Below the pieces are notes generated by a model. It saw nothing but the letters and a program-made list of their open reading frames with translations, made no database searches and was not told where the DNA came from. From Acidobacteriota bacterium (GTDB lineage: Bacteria > Acidobacteriota > Terriglobia > Terriglobales > Acidobacteriaceae), in assembly GCA_013289685.1 (NCBI GenBank), contig JABCZL010000002.1:372001-436000 (forward strand): DNA of 64,000 nt. The letters run 5' to 3'. This document shows, piece by piece, positions 33,163 through 42,225 of the stretch. Position numbers and translations under genes: made by a program. The stretch's first letter is position 1, and every line of letters begins with the position of its first letter.

Positions 33163-34605
33163 TCATTGCGCGGCTCCCAGTTGATCACGAGTGGCGGCGA
33201 TCGCGGTGGCTACGGCGCTGGTGACGAGTTGCTGGTAGTCGGGGGCGGTGAGCTGGGACGAGTCCGATCCCTGAGGTGCGACTTCAACGGCGATGGCGGC
33301 TCCGGTCACGTTGTTGAGCGGGCGGAGCGGTGCGGTTAGAGTGCGAACCGGGATTTGCCGTCGCTGGAACTCGGCGGTGACTGCGCTGGCGGCGCTCTGG
33401 CTCAGGGACAACGAGGTGTGCTGGGCGGTGGTCCAGGCGCGGAAGGCTCCGCGATCGTCGCCATCGTAGGGAAGCATGGCGGTGTAGACGCGCACGCCGT
33501 GGCCATTAGAGGCCGCGTGGAGCGCGATGTAGATGGCGGCGTGATCGGCGTTGGCAAAGATGGCGCGCTGGTCGAGGGAGAGGTTCGCGTCAGAATCGCG
33601 CAGCACCAGGGTTGGGATGCCTCGGCTTACGAGTTCCTGGCGCAGGCTACGGGCCAGCGCGACAGTGAGGTCTTTTTCGAGCAGCGTGTTGCTGAGAGTC
33701 TCGCCGTGATCGTCGCCTCCGTGGCTGGCGTCGACGACGGCAAAATAGCGGCGGCCGGCGGGCGCTGCGGGCGGCGGGTTGATCGGGCCTGCGGGCGTTG
33801 GCTGGCCAGGAACCGTCGTCGTTCCTGGCTCGGATGGATTTATATTTTGCGCGGCTGCGGCCGTGGGCGTGGATGTGGAAGAAATCGCAATCGTGCGCCC
33901 GTCGCTGCTGAAAGTTGCCATCACGGGGATGGAGGCATTCACCGTGACTACGGCCGCGCCGTTGCTCTCGCTGTAAATGGCCGACGGGATAACCCTGCTG
34001 CCGAAGGTGAGAGTGGGCGAGGCGGGCGCGACCAGAGGTTCGCGGGAGAAAGTCATGCGCAGCGCACCCGGCTCGGTGGCAACCGTCGGGTTCACGGGAG
34101 CGGTGAAATGAAAGACCAGCCGCGGAGGATTTTCGGCGGAGAGAGACGCGGTGAAGTGCGTTGCGGTGCTGCCGATAAAGAGACGTCCAGACTCCTCATG
34201 TACGGTGACCGGGCCACCCAGAAAACGCGGCAGCAGGGAAGCGAGCGCGGCGACGGGGACCAGACCACGACTATTTTCCAGCAGAAATCGTCCCACGAGA
34301 TCGGCATCGCGGCCCTGCACGCGGGCGCGAGTCTTGCCGAGAAGGAAATCGCCTTCCACGTTGTTGTAATGCAGGCGCCAGCGCACGCCCTCTGCCTTGG
34401 CGCTCACCTTGCCCAGGGGTTCGAGGAGTTCGAGCAGACCTACGTAGGAGCGGCCTTCGCGCTGCACCAGAGGCAGTGAATAGTTGGCGGCTACGGAGTA
34501 GACGGTGAGATGTTTTTCCGGCGGGGCGCCGGAGAGCAGGATCGCGCACAGAAGGATCAGGGCGCAGGTCGCGAGAACCGGAGTGCCTTGTCCAGGCCGA
34601 GTCAA
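33163..34605 (-). CDS. N-acetylmuramoyl-L-alanine amidase (AmiC-like) with AMIN-like domain
   Basis: This 480-residue secreted amidase has a signal segment (residues 9-26), an N-terminal part, an AMIN-like domain (about 155-260; HFTASLSAENPPRLVFHFTA) that would bind peptidoglycan or pole structures, a proline-rich linker, and a C-terminal Amidase_3 domain from about 290 (YFAVVDASHGGDDHGETLSN, EKDLTVALARSL, IYIALHAASNG). The zinc ligands (H in DASHGG, E in LLEKDL, H in ALHAAS) are present. It cleaves the lactyl-peptide bond of the wall during cell separation. A TTG at 34605 overlaps the preceding stop (TTGA), with GAGAGG upstream. Confidence 0.9.
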   Translation of the reverse strand: MTRPGQGTPVLATCALILLCAILLSGAPPEKHLTVYSVAANYSLPLVQREGRSYVGLLELLEPLGKVSAKAEGVRWRLHYNNVEGDFLLGKTRARVQGRDADLVGRFLLENSRGLVPVAALASLLPRFLGGPVTVHEESGRLFIGSTATHFTASLSAENPPRLVFHFTAPVNPTVATEPGALRMTFSREPLVAPASPTLTFGSRVIPSAIYSESNGAAVVTVNASIPVMATFSSDGRTIAISSTSTPTAAAAQNINPSEPGTTTVPGQPTPAGPINPPPAAPAGRRYFAVVDASHGGDDHGETLSNTLLEKDLTVALARSLRQELVSRGIPTLVLRDSDANLSLDQRAIFANADHAAIYIALHAASNGHGVRVYTAMLPYDGDDRGAFRAWTTAQHTSLSLSQSAASAVTAEFQRRQIPVRTLTAPLRPLNNVTGAAIAVEVAPQGSDSSQLTAPDYQQLVTSAVATAIAATRDQLGAAQ

Positions 34606-34925
34606 AACTGCCTCTCGATCATTGGTGGTAGTACAACCAATCCGATTGGGGTCGCGATTGATGCCACTATCAGGGCTGCAGCTGCCCCGACAAGGATTAG
34701 AGGCATGCCTCGGAAACCGATCAAGTAAGTCACCGCAAAAGCGAGAATGGCTGTGAGCAGCCGAAGCTTAGTCAAGTACCGAGCGGCCACGCAGAGCTTC
34801 TTATTACAACCAGGACAGGCGAAAGACGGATATCGAGTATGGCGCACTTCTATCCTCGTGCCGCACTCTGGGCATCGCATGGGGTCCAATTGTTCGTTCG
34901 TTCCTGAGGGAATCTTCTGTTCCAT
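34602..34925 (-). CDS. Small zinc-ribbon membrane protein
   Basis: A 107-residue protein: a zinc ribbon near the N-terminus (RCPECGTRIEVRHTRYPSFA then CPGCNKK, C-x2-C and C-x2-C) followed by two hydrophobic helices (about 54-70, 73-95). The frame continues upstream without a good start; the ATG at 34925 follows AAGG. It is translationally coupled to the amidase (overlap of 4 nt). Function unknown; zinc ribbons tethered to the membrane often regulate or sense. Confidence 0.72.
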   Translation of the reverse strand: MEQKIPSGTNEQLDPMRCPECGTRIEVRHTRYPSFACPGCNKKLCVAARYLTKLRLLTAILAFAVTYLIGFRGMPLILVGAAAALIVASIATPIGLVVLPPMIERQF

Positions 34926-35028
34926 GCGACCTTGACGGACATTGTCGGGCTGCAAGTCCGTTGTTTCTCCTAAACTAACACTCGAGGCTCGTGTCGTCAT
35001 CGCCGGCGGGACGACCGCGCTACGATTG

Positions 35029-36327
35029 CTAGTCCAGCGCATAGGCAGTCAATCCACTGAGCAGCTTGGGATAGAAATCGGTGGATTTCTGGGGCATGAC
35101 TTCTCCGGCGAAGGCCACGTCGCGCACCTGCTCGACCGGGCATGGGTTCATCAGGAACGCCATGTTGGCGGCGCCGCTCCGGACCTGTGTTAGCGCCTCG
35201 GAAGCTTCGCGCAGGTAAGAGAGATTCTGCTGGTTGCGAATGGACTCCTCGGAAAGCTTCAGCACACCCTCGAGCAAGCATTTGTGCAGTTGAACGACGT
35301 CGAGCGCTTGCTGGCGAGGCGAGAGGCCGGCCAAGAATTGCGCGGCGGCGGGCTTGGGCGAGTGCAGGACGAAGGCGCGGTTGGCGGTGACGGCCAGCAG
35401 GGCGGTTCCGACGCGGCCTCGCTCGAGTAAGACAGCAGCGGCGCGGGCGGCGTCGAGGGCGGGGTCGATTTCTTCCACTGCAAAGAAAGCGCGGCTGGAG
35501 TTTTGAAAATCGTCTGCCGAAAAGGACTCGAGGGAATGCACCACGCGATGCGTAGGCAGCACCAGTAACCCCGGGTCGTTCATGTTGACGAACGTCATCA
35601 TGACGAATTCGTGCGGAGCCTGAGGATTTGAACTGGCACCGGCTGCCTCACGGCATTCATTGCGGAAGTTGAGCGCAGTTTCGTAGCGGTGATGTCCGTC
35701 GGCGATGACCAGCTTCTTGTCGCGCATCTCGCTCTGAACCGACGCAATTACTTCGGGATCGCAGATCTGCCAGACCCGGTGCGCGACTCCATACTCGTCG
35801 GCAACATCGATCGTTGGCGGCTGCACAGTCGCCAGCAGGGAATCAATCTTCCCAGAGTCTTCGTAAAGCAGGAAAAGCTGTTCATAATGCGCGCGGGTGG
35901 TGCGAAGCAGGTCGAGGCGGTCGGCCTTGGGCTTGGAAAGAGTCTGCTCATGCCGGAAGACGACCTTGGCGGAATAGTCCTCGACACGGCCGAGAGCAAT
36001 AAATCCCCGGCGTTCGAAACTGGTTCCGGACGCAGCGGTGAAGGTCTGGGAATAGGTATAGATGGAGGGTGAGGCATCCTGCCGGAGGATGCCCGCGTTT
36101 CGCCAGTCGCGGGCATGGGCGGCGGCGCGGGTGTAGACGTTGCTGGTGGCATTGTCGCCTGGGTCGCGGCGGCCGAGGATGATGCGCACCAGGTTGTAGG
36201 GGCTGGCGGTGTAGTAGCGATCCTGCATTGCGGGAGTGATCTTGTCGTACGGTTGGGTCACCACCTGCGAAGCTGGGACTCGCTGCAGGTCGTAGCGGAG
36301 GGCACGAAAGGGGTGGATGTCAGCCAT
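35029..36327 (-). CDS. DUF1015 family protein
   Basis: This 432-residue cytosolic protein of the DUF1015 family (previously likened to HTH/SpoOJ-type proteins) has IHPFRALRYDLQRVPASQVV, PYDKITPAMQDRYY, SPYNLVRIILGRRDPGDNAT, VIADGHHRYETALNFRNE (the most conserved motif) and FVMMTFVNMNDPGLLVLPTH. Its enzymatic role is not established. The ATG at 36327 starts the conserved MADIHPFRALRYD; the upstream open frame is not used. It leads the minus-strand run towards rph. Confidence 0.9.
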   Translation of the reverse strand: MADIHPFRALRYDLQRVPASQVVTQPYDKITPAMQDRYYTASPYNLVRIILGRRDPGDNATSNVYTRAAAHARDWRNAGILRQDASPSIYTYSQTFTAASGTSFERRGFIALGRVEDYSAKVVFRHEQTLSKPKADRLDLLRTTRAHYEQLFLLYEDSGKIDSLLATVQPPTIDVADEYGVAHRVWQICDPEVIASVQSEMRDKKLVIADGHHRYETALNFRNECREAAGASSNPQAPHEFVMMTFVNMNDPGLLVLPTHRVVHSLESFSADDFQNSSRAFFAVEEIDPALDAARAAAVLLERGRVGTALLAVTANRAFVLHSPKPAAAQFLAGLSPRQQALDVVQLHKCLLEGVLKLSEESIRNQQNLSYLREASEALTQVRSGAANMAFLMNPCPVEQVRDVAFAGEVMPQKSTDFYPKLLSGLTAYALD

Positions 36328-36613
36328 GGAAACTTTTGATTGTAACAAGATACGAAGGGCGCGAGGGAACGGCCAGGGCAGACTATATTTCCGGTTTCCC
36401 GCCATTCGTAAAGGAAGAGAAGTGATGGGGCCCACTGTGGGGTGTTGATGCCGAACTGGAAAGCATGAGCCATCCGCCCCGTCAACTGTCAGAACAACCC
36501 GTCACCCAAAACAACACTCAAAGTGCAGTTCTGGGATGGTGCGTGAAAATTGACAAAAATCCCTGCGCCGCGGGGCGAAAGCTGTGCTAACATCCGCGTC
36601 AGTAGAGGTACTT

Positions 36614-37753
36614 ATGGCCCGCCTACCTGATGGGCGCTGGTCATCGAGCCCGATGGCCGTGGTTGGAAGTGGGGTTCGAAGTGGCTGTCCGGTTCTCCCC
36701 TGGGACCCGACGCAAGCCCGGCTGCGCAAAAATCCCTTCATCGCTAATATCGTAAGACTGTGGCTTTTTCCCGCGCTCTTTGCACTCGCGTGGCTGTGTG
36801 TTCCTGCGTTCGGGCAAACCGACGTCAATGACGTGCACATTCTGCCTCGAGAAGTGGCAAAGCCACCTGAGCCTCCCAAGGCGGATTTGGTCGCCTCGAC
36901 GGGGATGAACGCGCACGTGCGTCCCTTGAAGGTCGATGTGGACTTGGTGCTGGTGCCGGTCACGATTACCGATCCCATGAACCGGCTGGTGACTGGCCTG
37001 GACAAGGAAAATTTCCAGCTTTATGAAGGCAACGCTTCGCAGCAAATCCGGACATTCTCCAGCGAGGATGCTCCGGTATCGCTGGGCGTGATCTTCGATT
37101 CCAGCGGGAGCATGGCCAGCAAGATGGACCGCGCCAAAGACGCGGTGATCGAGTTCTTCAAGACGGCGAATCCTCAGGATGAGTTTTTCATGATCACCTT
37201 CTCCGACGAGCCGGAGGCGGTGAGCGACTTCACCAATTCGGTGGACGAGATCCAGAACAAGCTGGTGTATGCGGTGCCCCGGCGCCGCACGGCCCTGCTC
37301 GATGCCATCTACATGGGCGTCAGCAAGATGCGGCAGGCCAAATACCCGAAGAAGGCGCTGCTGATCATTTCCGACGGCGGCGATAATCACAGCCGTTACA
37401 CCGAAGGCGAGATCAAGTCGCTGGTGAAGGAAGCGGATGTGATGATCTACGCTATCGGCATCTATGACCGCTTCGCTTCCGCCATGGAAGAACGTCTGGG
37501 CCCGCAGCTGCTGAGCGACATCACCGAGCTGACCGGGGGGCGGGCGTTTACCATCGATAACCCCAACGACCTGGGGGATGTGGCGACCAAGATCGGGGTC
37601 GAGCTGCGCAATCAATATGTTCTGGGATACCGTCCGACCAAAGTCGTGCGCGACGGCAAATGGCGTAAGATAAAAGTGAAGCTGCTCCCACCGAAAGGAT
37701 TGCCGCCTCTACGGGTGTATGCCAGGACGGGATATTACGCGCCTGCGGAATAG
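36614..37753 (+). CDS. Secreted VWFA-domain protein, first of a tandem pair
   Basis: This protein of about 379 residues has a membrane/signal stretch (about residues 45-65, LWLFPALFALAWLCVPAF) and a C-terminal von Willebrand A domain. The metal site is complete: DSSGSM (DxSxS), Thr in RRRTALLDAIYMG and Asp in ISDGGDNHS. A beta region before it (VDLVLVPVTITDPMNRLVTG, LDKENFQLYEG) matches the acidobacterial VWFA-related family. The start is uncertain: an ATG at 36614 follows GAGGT, another lies at 36653. Such proteins are thought to work in surface adhesion or envelope assembly. It overlaps the next VWFA gene by 35 nt. Confidence 0.88.
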   Translation: MARLPDGRWSSSPMAVVGSGVRSGCPVLPWDPTQARLRKNPFIANIVRLWLFPALFALAWLCVPAFGQTDVNDVHILPREVAKPPEPPKADLVASTGMNAHVRPLKVDVDLVLVPVTITDPMNRLVTGLDKENFQLYEGNASQQIRTFSSEDAPVSLGVIFDSSGSMASKMDRAKDAVIEFFKTANPQDEFFMITFSDEPEAVSDFTNSVDEIQNKLVYAVPRRRTALLDAIYMGVSKMRQAKYPKKALLIISDGGDNHSRYTEGEIKSLVKEADVMIYAIGIYDRFASAMEERLGPQLLSDITELTGGRAFTIDNPNDLGDVATKIGVELRNQYVLGYRPTKVVRDGKWRKIKVKLLPPKGLPPLRVYARTGYYAPAE

Positions 37754-38831
37754 GGCCGCGAGGGTTCTGTTTCTCATCACGTTCGCGATTTGGGTCTGTG
37801 TGCAGCTGGCGACCCCCGCCTGGTCGCAGGCTGCTCCGGCGCAGAGCGACGCCAACCCCGCCAGTCCCGTCAATCCGGCAACTGCGACTCCTCCGGCCGC
37901 CGCACCGGCGCCTGCGCCTGCAGTACCGCAAGCCCAGGACAAGCAAGACGACCAAAACAGGGATCTGAATGACCAGGGAGTCTTCGTCTTCCGCAAAGAC
38001 GTGGACGAAGTACTGCTGCATGCCTCGGTGATCGATGACAAGCAACACATCATCACTACGCTCGACCGCGGCGCTTTTACCGTGTTTGAAGACGGCAAGC
38101 CGCAGAACATCATCTCGTTTCATCAGGTGGACATTCCGGTGTCGATGGGCATCATCATCGACAATTCCGGGTCGATGCGCGAGAAGCGGAACAAGGTGAA
38201 CCAGGCCGCGCTGAATCTGGTGCGGTCGAGTAATCCGAAGGACGAAGTCTTCGTGGTGAACTTCAACGACGAATACTATCTTGACCAGGACTTCACCAAC
38301 GACCTGCTGAAGCTGAAGGAAGCGCTGGACAAGATTGACGCCCGCGGGGGCACTGCGCTTTACGATGCCATCGTGGCGTCGGCCGAGCATCTGAAGCGCT
38401 TTTCCCACCTCGAGAAAAAAGTGCTCTTCGTAGTCACCGATGGCGAGGATAACGCCAGCAACGAGACTCTGGAACAAGCGGTGAAGCACCTGCAGGAAGA
38501 AAATGGGCCGTCGGTGTATGCCATCGGAATCCTCGGCGATGAAGAACATCCCAAGCGGGCCAGGAAGGCGCTGGAGATCCTCGCGCAGCACACGGGCGGG
38601 ATTGCGTTCTTTCCCAAAACGCTGGATGAAGTGGACGCGATCAGCAAGACAGTCGCGCACGACATCCGCAATCAGTACGCCATCGGATACAAGCCGACCA
38701 ATCCCAGGGGGAACGGGGGATTCCGGCAGATTCGCGTCGAGGCCAAGGCCAAAGGACACGGCAAGATGATGGTGCGCACCAAGAGCGGGTATTACGCGGG
38801 GGCGCAGCCCGCGGCCTCGGCAAGCAAGTGA
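37719..38831 (+). CDS. Secreted VWFA-domain protein, second of a tandem pair
   Basis: This 370-residue protein has a signal segment (about 15-35), an alanine/proline-rich linker (ATATPPAAAPAPAPAVPQ) and the same architecture as its upstream neighbour: VLLHASVIDDKQHIITTLDR, then FTVFEDGKPQNI, IDNSGSM (DxSxS), GGTALYDAIVAS and TDGEDNAS. The pair probably arose by duplication. The start at 37719 lies inside the preceding gene, giving translational coupling. Confidence 0.9.
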   Translation: MPGRDITRLRNRAARVLFLITFAIWVCVQLATPAWSQAAPAQSDANPASPVNPATATPPAAAPAPAPAVPQAQDKQDDQNRDLNDQGVFVFRKDVDEVLLHASVIDDKQHIITTLDRGAFTVFEDGKPQNIISFHQVDIPVSMGIIIDNSGSMREKRNKVNQAALNLVRSSNPKDEVFVVNFNDEYYLDQDFTNDLLKLKEALDKIDARGGTALYDAIVASAEHLKRFSHLEKKVLFVVTDGEDNASNETLEQAVKHLQEENGPSVYAIGILGDEEHPKRARKALEILAQHTGGIAFFPKTLDEVDAISKTVAHDIRNQYAIGYKPTNPRGNGGFRQIRVEAKAKGHGKMMVRTKSGYYAGAQPAASASK

Positions 38832-38898
38832 GCTTTTCAGTTTGCTGCAAAGTGAACTGGTTCGCGTTGCGCTCGCCCCTACACGTTTAGTTCCAAAT

Positions 38899-38942
38899 CC
38901 CCACTTCTCGCGCCAAGAACGCGCGAGAAATGGGGCACCCGG
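38899..38942. repeat. 44-nt palindromic repeat, copy 1
   Basis: CCCCACTTCTCGCGCC...GCGCGAGAAATGGGGCACCCGG, with CCCCA-TTCTCGCGC pairing to GCGCGAGAA-TGGGG. It is identical over all 44 nt to the copy at 47364-47407. It lies between the convergent VWFA and PstS/TonB genes. Confidence 0.9.
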
Positions 38943-38958
38943 ACGCTTCGTCGCGATT

Positions 38959-39645
38959 TCAGCGCTTGTTGCCGAAGGGAATGCAAACCTCAGCGGTTGC
39001 GCGCGAAGGGCCGGGGGCATAGATCCATTGCTTCACCGCCCGTATCGCGGATTCAGCGAGAATGGGGTTCCCGCCAAGCAGGCTCACGCCATCGACGCTT
39101 CCTTTCGGGGAAATCGTAAGCATCAGGCACACCGTTCCACCAATCTGCAGTCGTTGCAAAGTCTCCGGATATTCCGGATCGACGTGGGTGACGAGTTTAC
39201 GTTCGGCGTTGGGTCGAGCCTGCACGATCATGAGGATCTTGACGCCTTCGAGGGGAGCATCAATGCTGACGTATCCGATCGCGCCCCTGGTTTTGGCTAC
39301 GTAGTGGATGACGTCGACATCGGAGCCGAGAACCTTCGGCATGGCGCCGGTGCCCGTGAAGACCAGAGTGCGGTAGAAGTTTTGCAAGCCGTCGTCGTTT
39401 TTCCCAAGGTATTGCTTGAGGAAGGCCTGGTGAGCGACGCCGCTTTTCGAGAGGACCGGTTCGACGTGGGATCCGTCACTGAGCGATCGTGTTTCCTCCA
39501 GGAAAACGCTTCTGAGCTCGGAGGCGGAAATCGCATCGGCCTTTACGCTGGGGTTGGCAATTACTTTGAGGTCGCTGGCGAGGGTGTGAATCGAGCCAAA
39601 AATCGCGAAGGCGGCTACGAGGGGAAGTATTCTCAGCTTCTTCAT
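38959..39645 (-). CDS. PstS-like periplasmic domain fused to a TonB C-terminal domain
   Basis: This 228-residue secreted protein (signal peptide 1-24). Residues about 25-130 match the small phosphate-binding-protein-like domain (LKVIANPSVKADAISASELR, LVFTGTGAMPKVLGSDVDVI, AKTRGAIGYVS). Residues about 145-225 form a TonB C-terminal domain (HVDPEYPETLQRLQIGGTVC, SVDGVSLLGGNPILAESAIR, AVKQWIYAP). The combination suggests an exported adaptor coupling solute sensing or delivery to an outer-membrane partner. It lies 30 nt after a porin gene in the same operon. The PstS-like part lacks the full length of a true transporter binding protein. Confidence 0.82.
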   Translation of the reverse strand: MKKLRILPLVAAFAIFGSIHTLASDLKVIANPSVKADAISASELRSVFLEETRSLSDGSHVEPVLSKSGVAHQAFLKQYLGKNDDGLQNFYRTLVFTGTGAMPKVLGSDVDVIHYVAKTRGAIGYVSIDAPLEGVKILMIVQARPNAERKLVTHVDPEYPETLQRLQIGGTVCLMLTISPKGSVDGVSLLGGNPILAESAIRAVKQWIYAPGPSRATAEVCIPFGNKR

Positions 39646-39675
39646 GGCGTTCTCCTGGTATGTGCCTCCATCGGC

Positions 39676-40908
39676 TTAGAAATTCACGCTGGTCTTGAGG
39701 ACCAGAGCATTGGTGTGGGGCTTCAGGCCCTGGGGGTTGACTTGCGGATAGAAGCCATCTGGGTAGGCGTTGTCGGCGTAGCCATCCATGAAATGACCTT
39801 CGATCTTGACGTTCCAGAATCGGTTCAGATCGAAACGCCCGGTGATGGCTTTGTCGTAGATATGATTCCCGGGAAGGCTGGTGTCGGTTTGGTTCGGACT
39901 GAATGCCGCGAAAGCCCCTCCAAACGCGGTGGTAAGGGAGTAGTGGGAGTAATAGGTGCCGATTTCGAGGCGCTTCGTCAACCGGTATGCCGCGGAAAAG
40001 TACCATCCGCGTACATCGCCCTCGGCCTCGGAAGTGCCGTTCCATATGATTTGGTCACGCAGATAGCGGCGGTACTCGGCGTCGAGGCGCCACTTGCCCC
40101 TCGCGTACTCACCGTAAAACTGGTTGGTCCAGTCGGCTTTCGAAGATTCGTAGTACGGAGCCACGCCGGCATTGGGATTGAACGGGCTTACGGCGGACCC
40201 CTTGCCAGTGATGTCTTCATTCATTCGTGATGCCCCGATCAGCAAGCCGCGTAGTGGCGTGTTCCACCGGAGATCGCCGCCATATTGCAGCCCGCCATAG
40301 CTTGAGATTTGGACCGCATACTGGGACAAGAGGTACGGATAGCCGCTGTAGATGCTGTCACTGCGATGTCCAGCGTAAGCCGTATAAGAGACGTCCCCCA
40401 GGTGATGGGGAAGAGCGACTTTGCCGTAAATATCGCCGCCCATGTGAGCGATCGTGGTCTCTCGCAGATCCGTCGGATACACGCTCTGCGGCAACAGCGC
40501 GAAGGTGTGAAGAAAATCCAAGTCCTGGGTGTCGTTGTAGAGTCCGAGCACGGTCTTCACTTTGCCGCCGCGAATGCCGAACCAGGGCTTGAACTTGTAG
40601 TCGGCGATCGCCCAGTCTACGGAGGGGTGCCATTCTCCCAGGTTTCCGAGATTGCGATCGTAAACCTGAGTGCCGATGCGAAACTTGTCGGTGACCTGCA
40701 TCGAGACGTTGGCTCCGAAGTCCGTGAACGCGCCGCTACCCTGGCTGGTGTGCATGGTCAGCCAGTTGTTCTGGTTGGTATAGATGAATCCCTGCGAGGC
40801 GAATCCGTGGACTTGTACCGCGCGATCAAAAAGCTTGAATTCCTGGGCGTGAGCGGTCAGTCCTGCACAGAAACAGAAAACGGCCAGGTGGACGATTCGT
40901 CGGCGCAT
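39676..40908 (-). CDS. Outer-membrane porin-like beta-barrel protein
   Basis: This 410-residue protein has a signal peptide (MRRRIVHLAVFCFCAGLTAHA). The rest is rich in aromatic residues and alternating polar/nonpolar strands (VHGFASQGFIYTNQNNWLTM, WSVDWAIADYKFKPWFGIRG-like, GWYFSAAYRLTKRLEIGTYY), and ends in ...LVLKTSVNF with a terminal phenylalanine typical of outer-membrane barrels. Substrate unknown; its partner in the operon has a phosphate-binding-like domain, so anion uptake is a guess. GAGGAG precedes the ATG. A four-unit tandem repeat lies 83-134 nt upstream. Confidence 0.88.
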   Translation of the reverse strand: MRRRIVHLAVFCFCAGLTAHAQEFKLFDRAVQVHGFASQGFIYTNQNNWLTMHTSQGSGAFTDFGANVSMQVTDKFRIGTQVYDRNLGNLGEWHPSVDWAIADYKFKPWFGIRGGKVKTVLGLYNDTQDLDFLHTFALLPQSVYPTDLRETTIAHMGGDIYGKVALPHHLGDVSYTAYAGHRSDSIYSGYPYLLSQYAVQISSYGGLQYGGDLRWNTPLRGLLIGASRMNEDITGKGSAVSPFNPNAGVAPYYESSKADWTNQFYGEYARGKWRLDAEYRRYLRDQIIWNGTSEAEGDVRGWYFSAAYRLTKRLEIGTYYSHYSLTTAFGGAFAAFSPNQTDTSLPGNHIYDKAITGRFDLNRFWNVKIEGHFMDGYADNAYPDGFYPQVNPQGLKPHTNALVLKTSVNF

Positions 40909-40990
40909 GCGAACTCCTCGGTGATCGGGCTTCACTCTAGGGATCGGTAATTGGTGCAGGAAACTTGAATGGCGGTGAGCGTAAGAATGA

Positions 40991-41042
40991 AGCCGAAACT
41001 TGTATCCGAAACGTGTATCCGAAATATGGAGCCGAAACATGA
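40991..41042 (-). promoter_or_regulatory. Four 13-bp tandem repeats upstream of the porin operon
   Basis: Consecutive units AGCCGAAACTTGT, ATCCGAAACGTGT, ATCCGAAATATGG and AGCCGAAACATGA (plus-strand reading) share CCGAAA at a constant position. The array ends 83 nt before the porin ATG and could bind a regulator cooperatively. It has the same design as the 14-bp array at 24412-24467 but a different sequence. Confidence 0.55.
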
Positions 41043-41150
41043 AGCGGGCGTGACGTTAGTACCTGTTCATTTCCGGCACCGAAGGCTGGTTCCATTGACG
41101 ATTCCCGACGCTCCCCCGTACCCTGTAAGGTGACTTCGAAAACTTCTGAA

Positions 41151-42083
41151 ATGTCCCGCCTGCGCGTTGCCGACGACATCACCCAACTGGTCGGTGAAAC
41201 TCCCATGCTGCAGTTGAAGCGGCTGGTTCCGGTCGGGTCGGCCGACGTATTCGCCAAGCTGGAGTACCTGAATCCGGGCGGCAGCGTGAAAGACCGGGCG
41301 GCCATCGGGATCATCCGGCGCGCCGAGCGAGACGGGAAACTGGTGCCGGGCGGAACCATCGTCGAGGCGACAGCGGGGAACACCGGCATCGGCCTGGCGC
41401 TGATCGGCGTGAACAGCGGCTACAAGGTGCGGCTATTTGTGCCCGAGAATTTTTCTCAGGAAAAAGTAATCATCATGCGGGCCCTGGGCGCCGAGGTGGT
41501 GCGCACTCCTGACGCCGAGGGCATGCAAGGCGCCATCCGCCGGGCGAAGGAACTGGTCGCCGGCGATCCCACTGCATTTATGGCGGGACAGTTCGAGAAC
41601 CTCGCCAATCCCGACTACCACTACGAGACCACGGCGCACGAAGTTTTCGAACAGATGAATGGCAAGGTGGACGCCGTAGTGCTCGGTTGCGGCACCTGCG
41701 GAACCTTCTCTGGAATCGCGCGCTACCTGAAGGAGAAGTCGCCCGCCGTGCTGGCCTACGCGGTCGAAACGCAGGGTTCGACGCTGGGAGGAGGGCAGGC
41801 CGGGCCGCACAAGGTGGAAGGGATCGGGACCAGCTTCATCCCGAAAACCTTTGAAAGATCGGTGTGCGATGAAGTGATGATGGTGACGGATGACGAAGCC
41901 TTCGACACGGTGAAGGCGCTGGCGGCGAGGGAAGGCGTGCTGGCAGGATCGAGCGGGGGCGCGGCTGTATTCGCGTCGCTCAAAGTTGCGAAAAAGTTGG
42001 GGGCGGGGAGGCGTGTGGTGACCATCATTCCAGATTCGGCCGAGCGGTATTTGTCGAAGAAGATTTTTGAGGGTGGAGTCTAG
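41151..42083 (+). CDS. Cysteine synthase / cystathionine beta-synthase
   Basis: This 310-residue fold-type II PLP enzyme has the PLP lysine Lys47 in NPGGSVKDRA, the substrate loop EATAGNTGIGLA and the phosphate-binding GCGTCGTFSGIARYLKEK. The variant sequence GETPML and the ETQGST segment are closer to the cystathionine beta-synthase/O-acetylserine lyase border than to plain CysK. With the following cystathionine gamma-type enzyme it may run reverse transsulfuration (homocysteine to cysteine). A GTG at 41130 is an alternative start. Confidence 0.9.
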   Translation: MSRLRVADDITQLVGETPMLQLKRLVPVGSADVFAKLEYLNPGGSVKDRAAIGIIRRAERDGKLVPGGTIVEATAGNTGIGLALIGVNSGYKVRLFVPENFSQEKVIIMRALGAEVVRTPDAEGMQGAIRRAKELVAGDPTAFMAGQFENLANPDYHYETTAHEVFEQMNGKVDAVVLGCGTCGTFSGIARYLKEKSPAVLAYAVETQGSTLGGGQAGPHKVEGIGTSFIPKTFERSVCDEVMMVTDDEAFDTVKALAAREGVLAGSSGGAAVFASLKVAKKLGAGRRVVTIIPDSAERYLSKKIFEGGV

Positions 42084-42114
42084 CGTCCTGGAAATGCGGG
42101 ATCTAAGCACGGAC

Positions 42115-42214
42115 TGTCATCCTGAGCAACGCGAAGGACCTGCCCTGAGCCTGTCGAATGGACCTATGCACTCGCAGCAAAACTGCATAGATCCTTCGCT
42201 TCGCTCAGGATGAC
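42115..42214. repeat. Dispersed element with TGTCATCCTGAGC-type inverted ends, copy 3
   Basis: TGTCATCCTGAGCAACGCGAAGGA at the left is mirrored by GATCCTTCGC...TCAGGATGACGG at the right, 100 nt long with the inner pair CTATGCA / TGCATAG. It lies between the two sulfur-amino-acid genes and ends 11 nt before the start of the second, so it lies in its leader. Confidence 0.88.
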
Positions 42215-42225
42215 GGGGTGGATTT

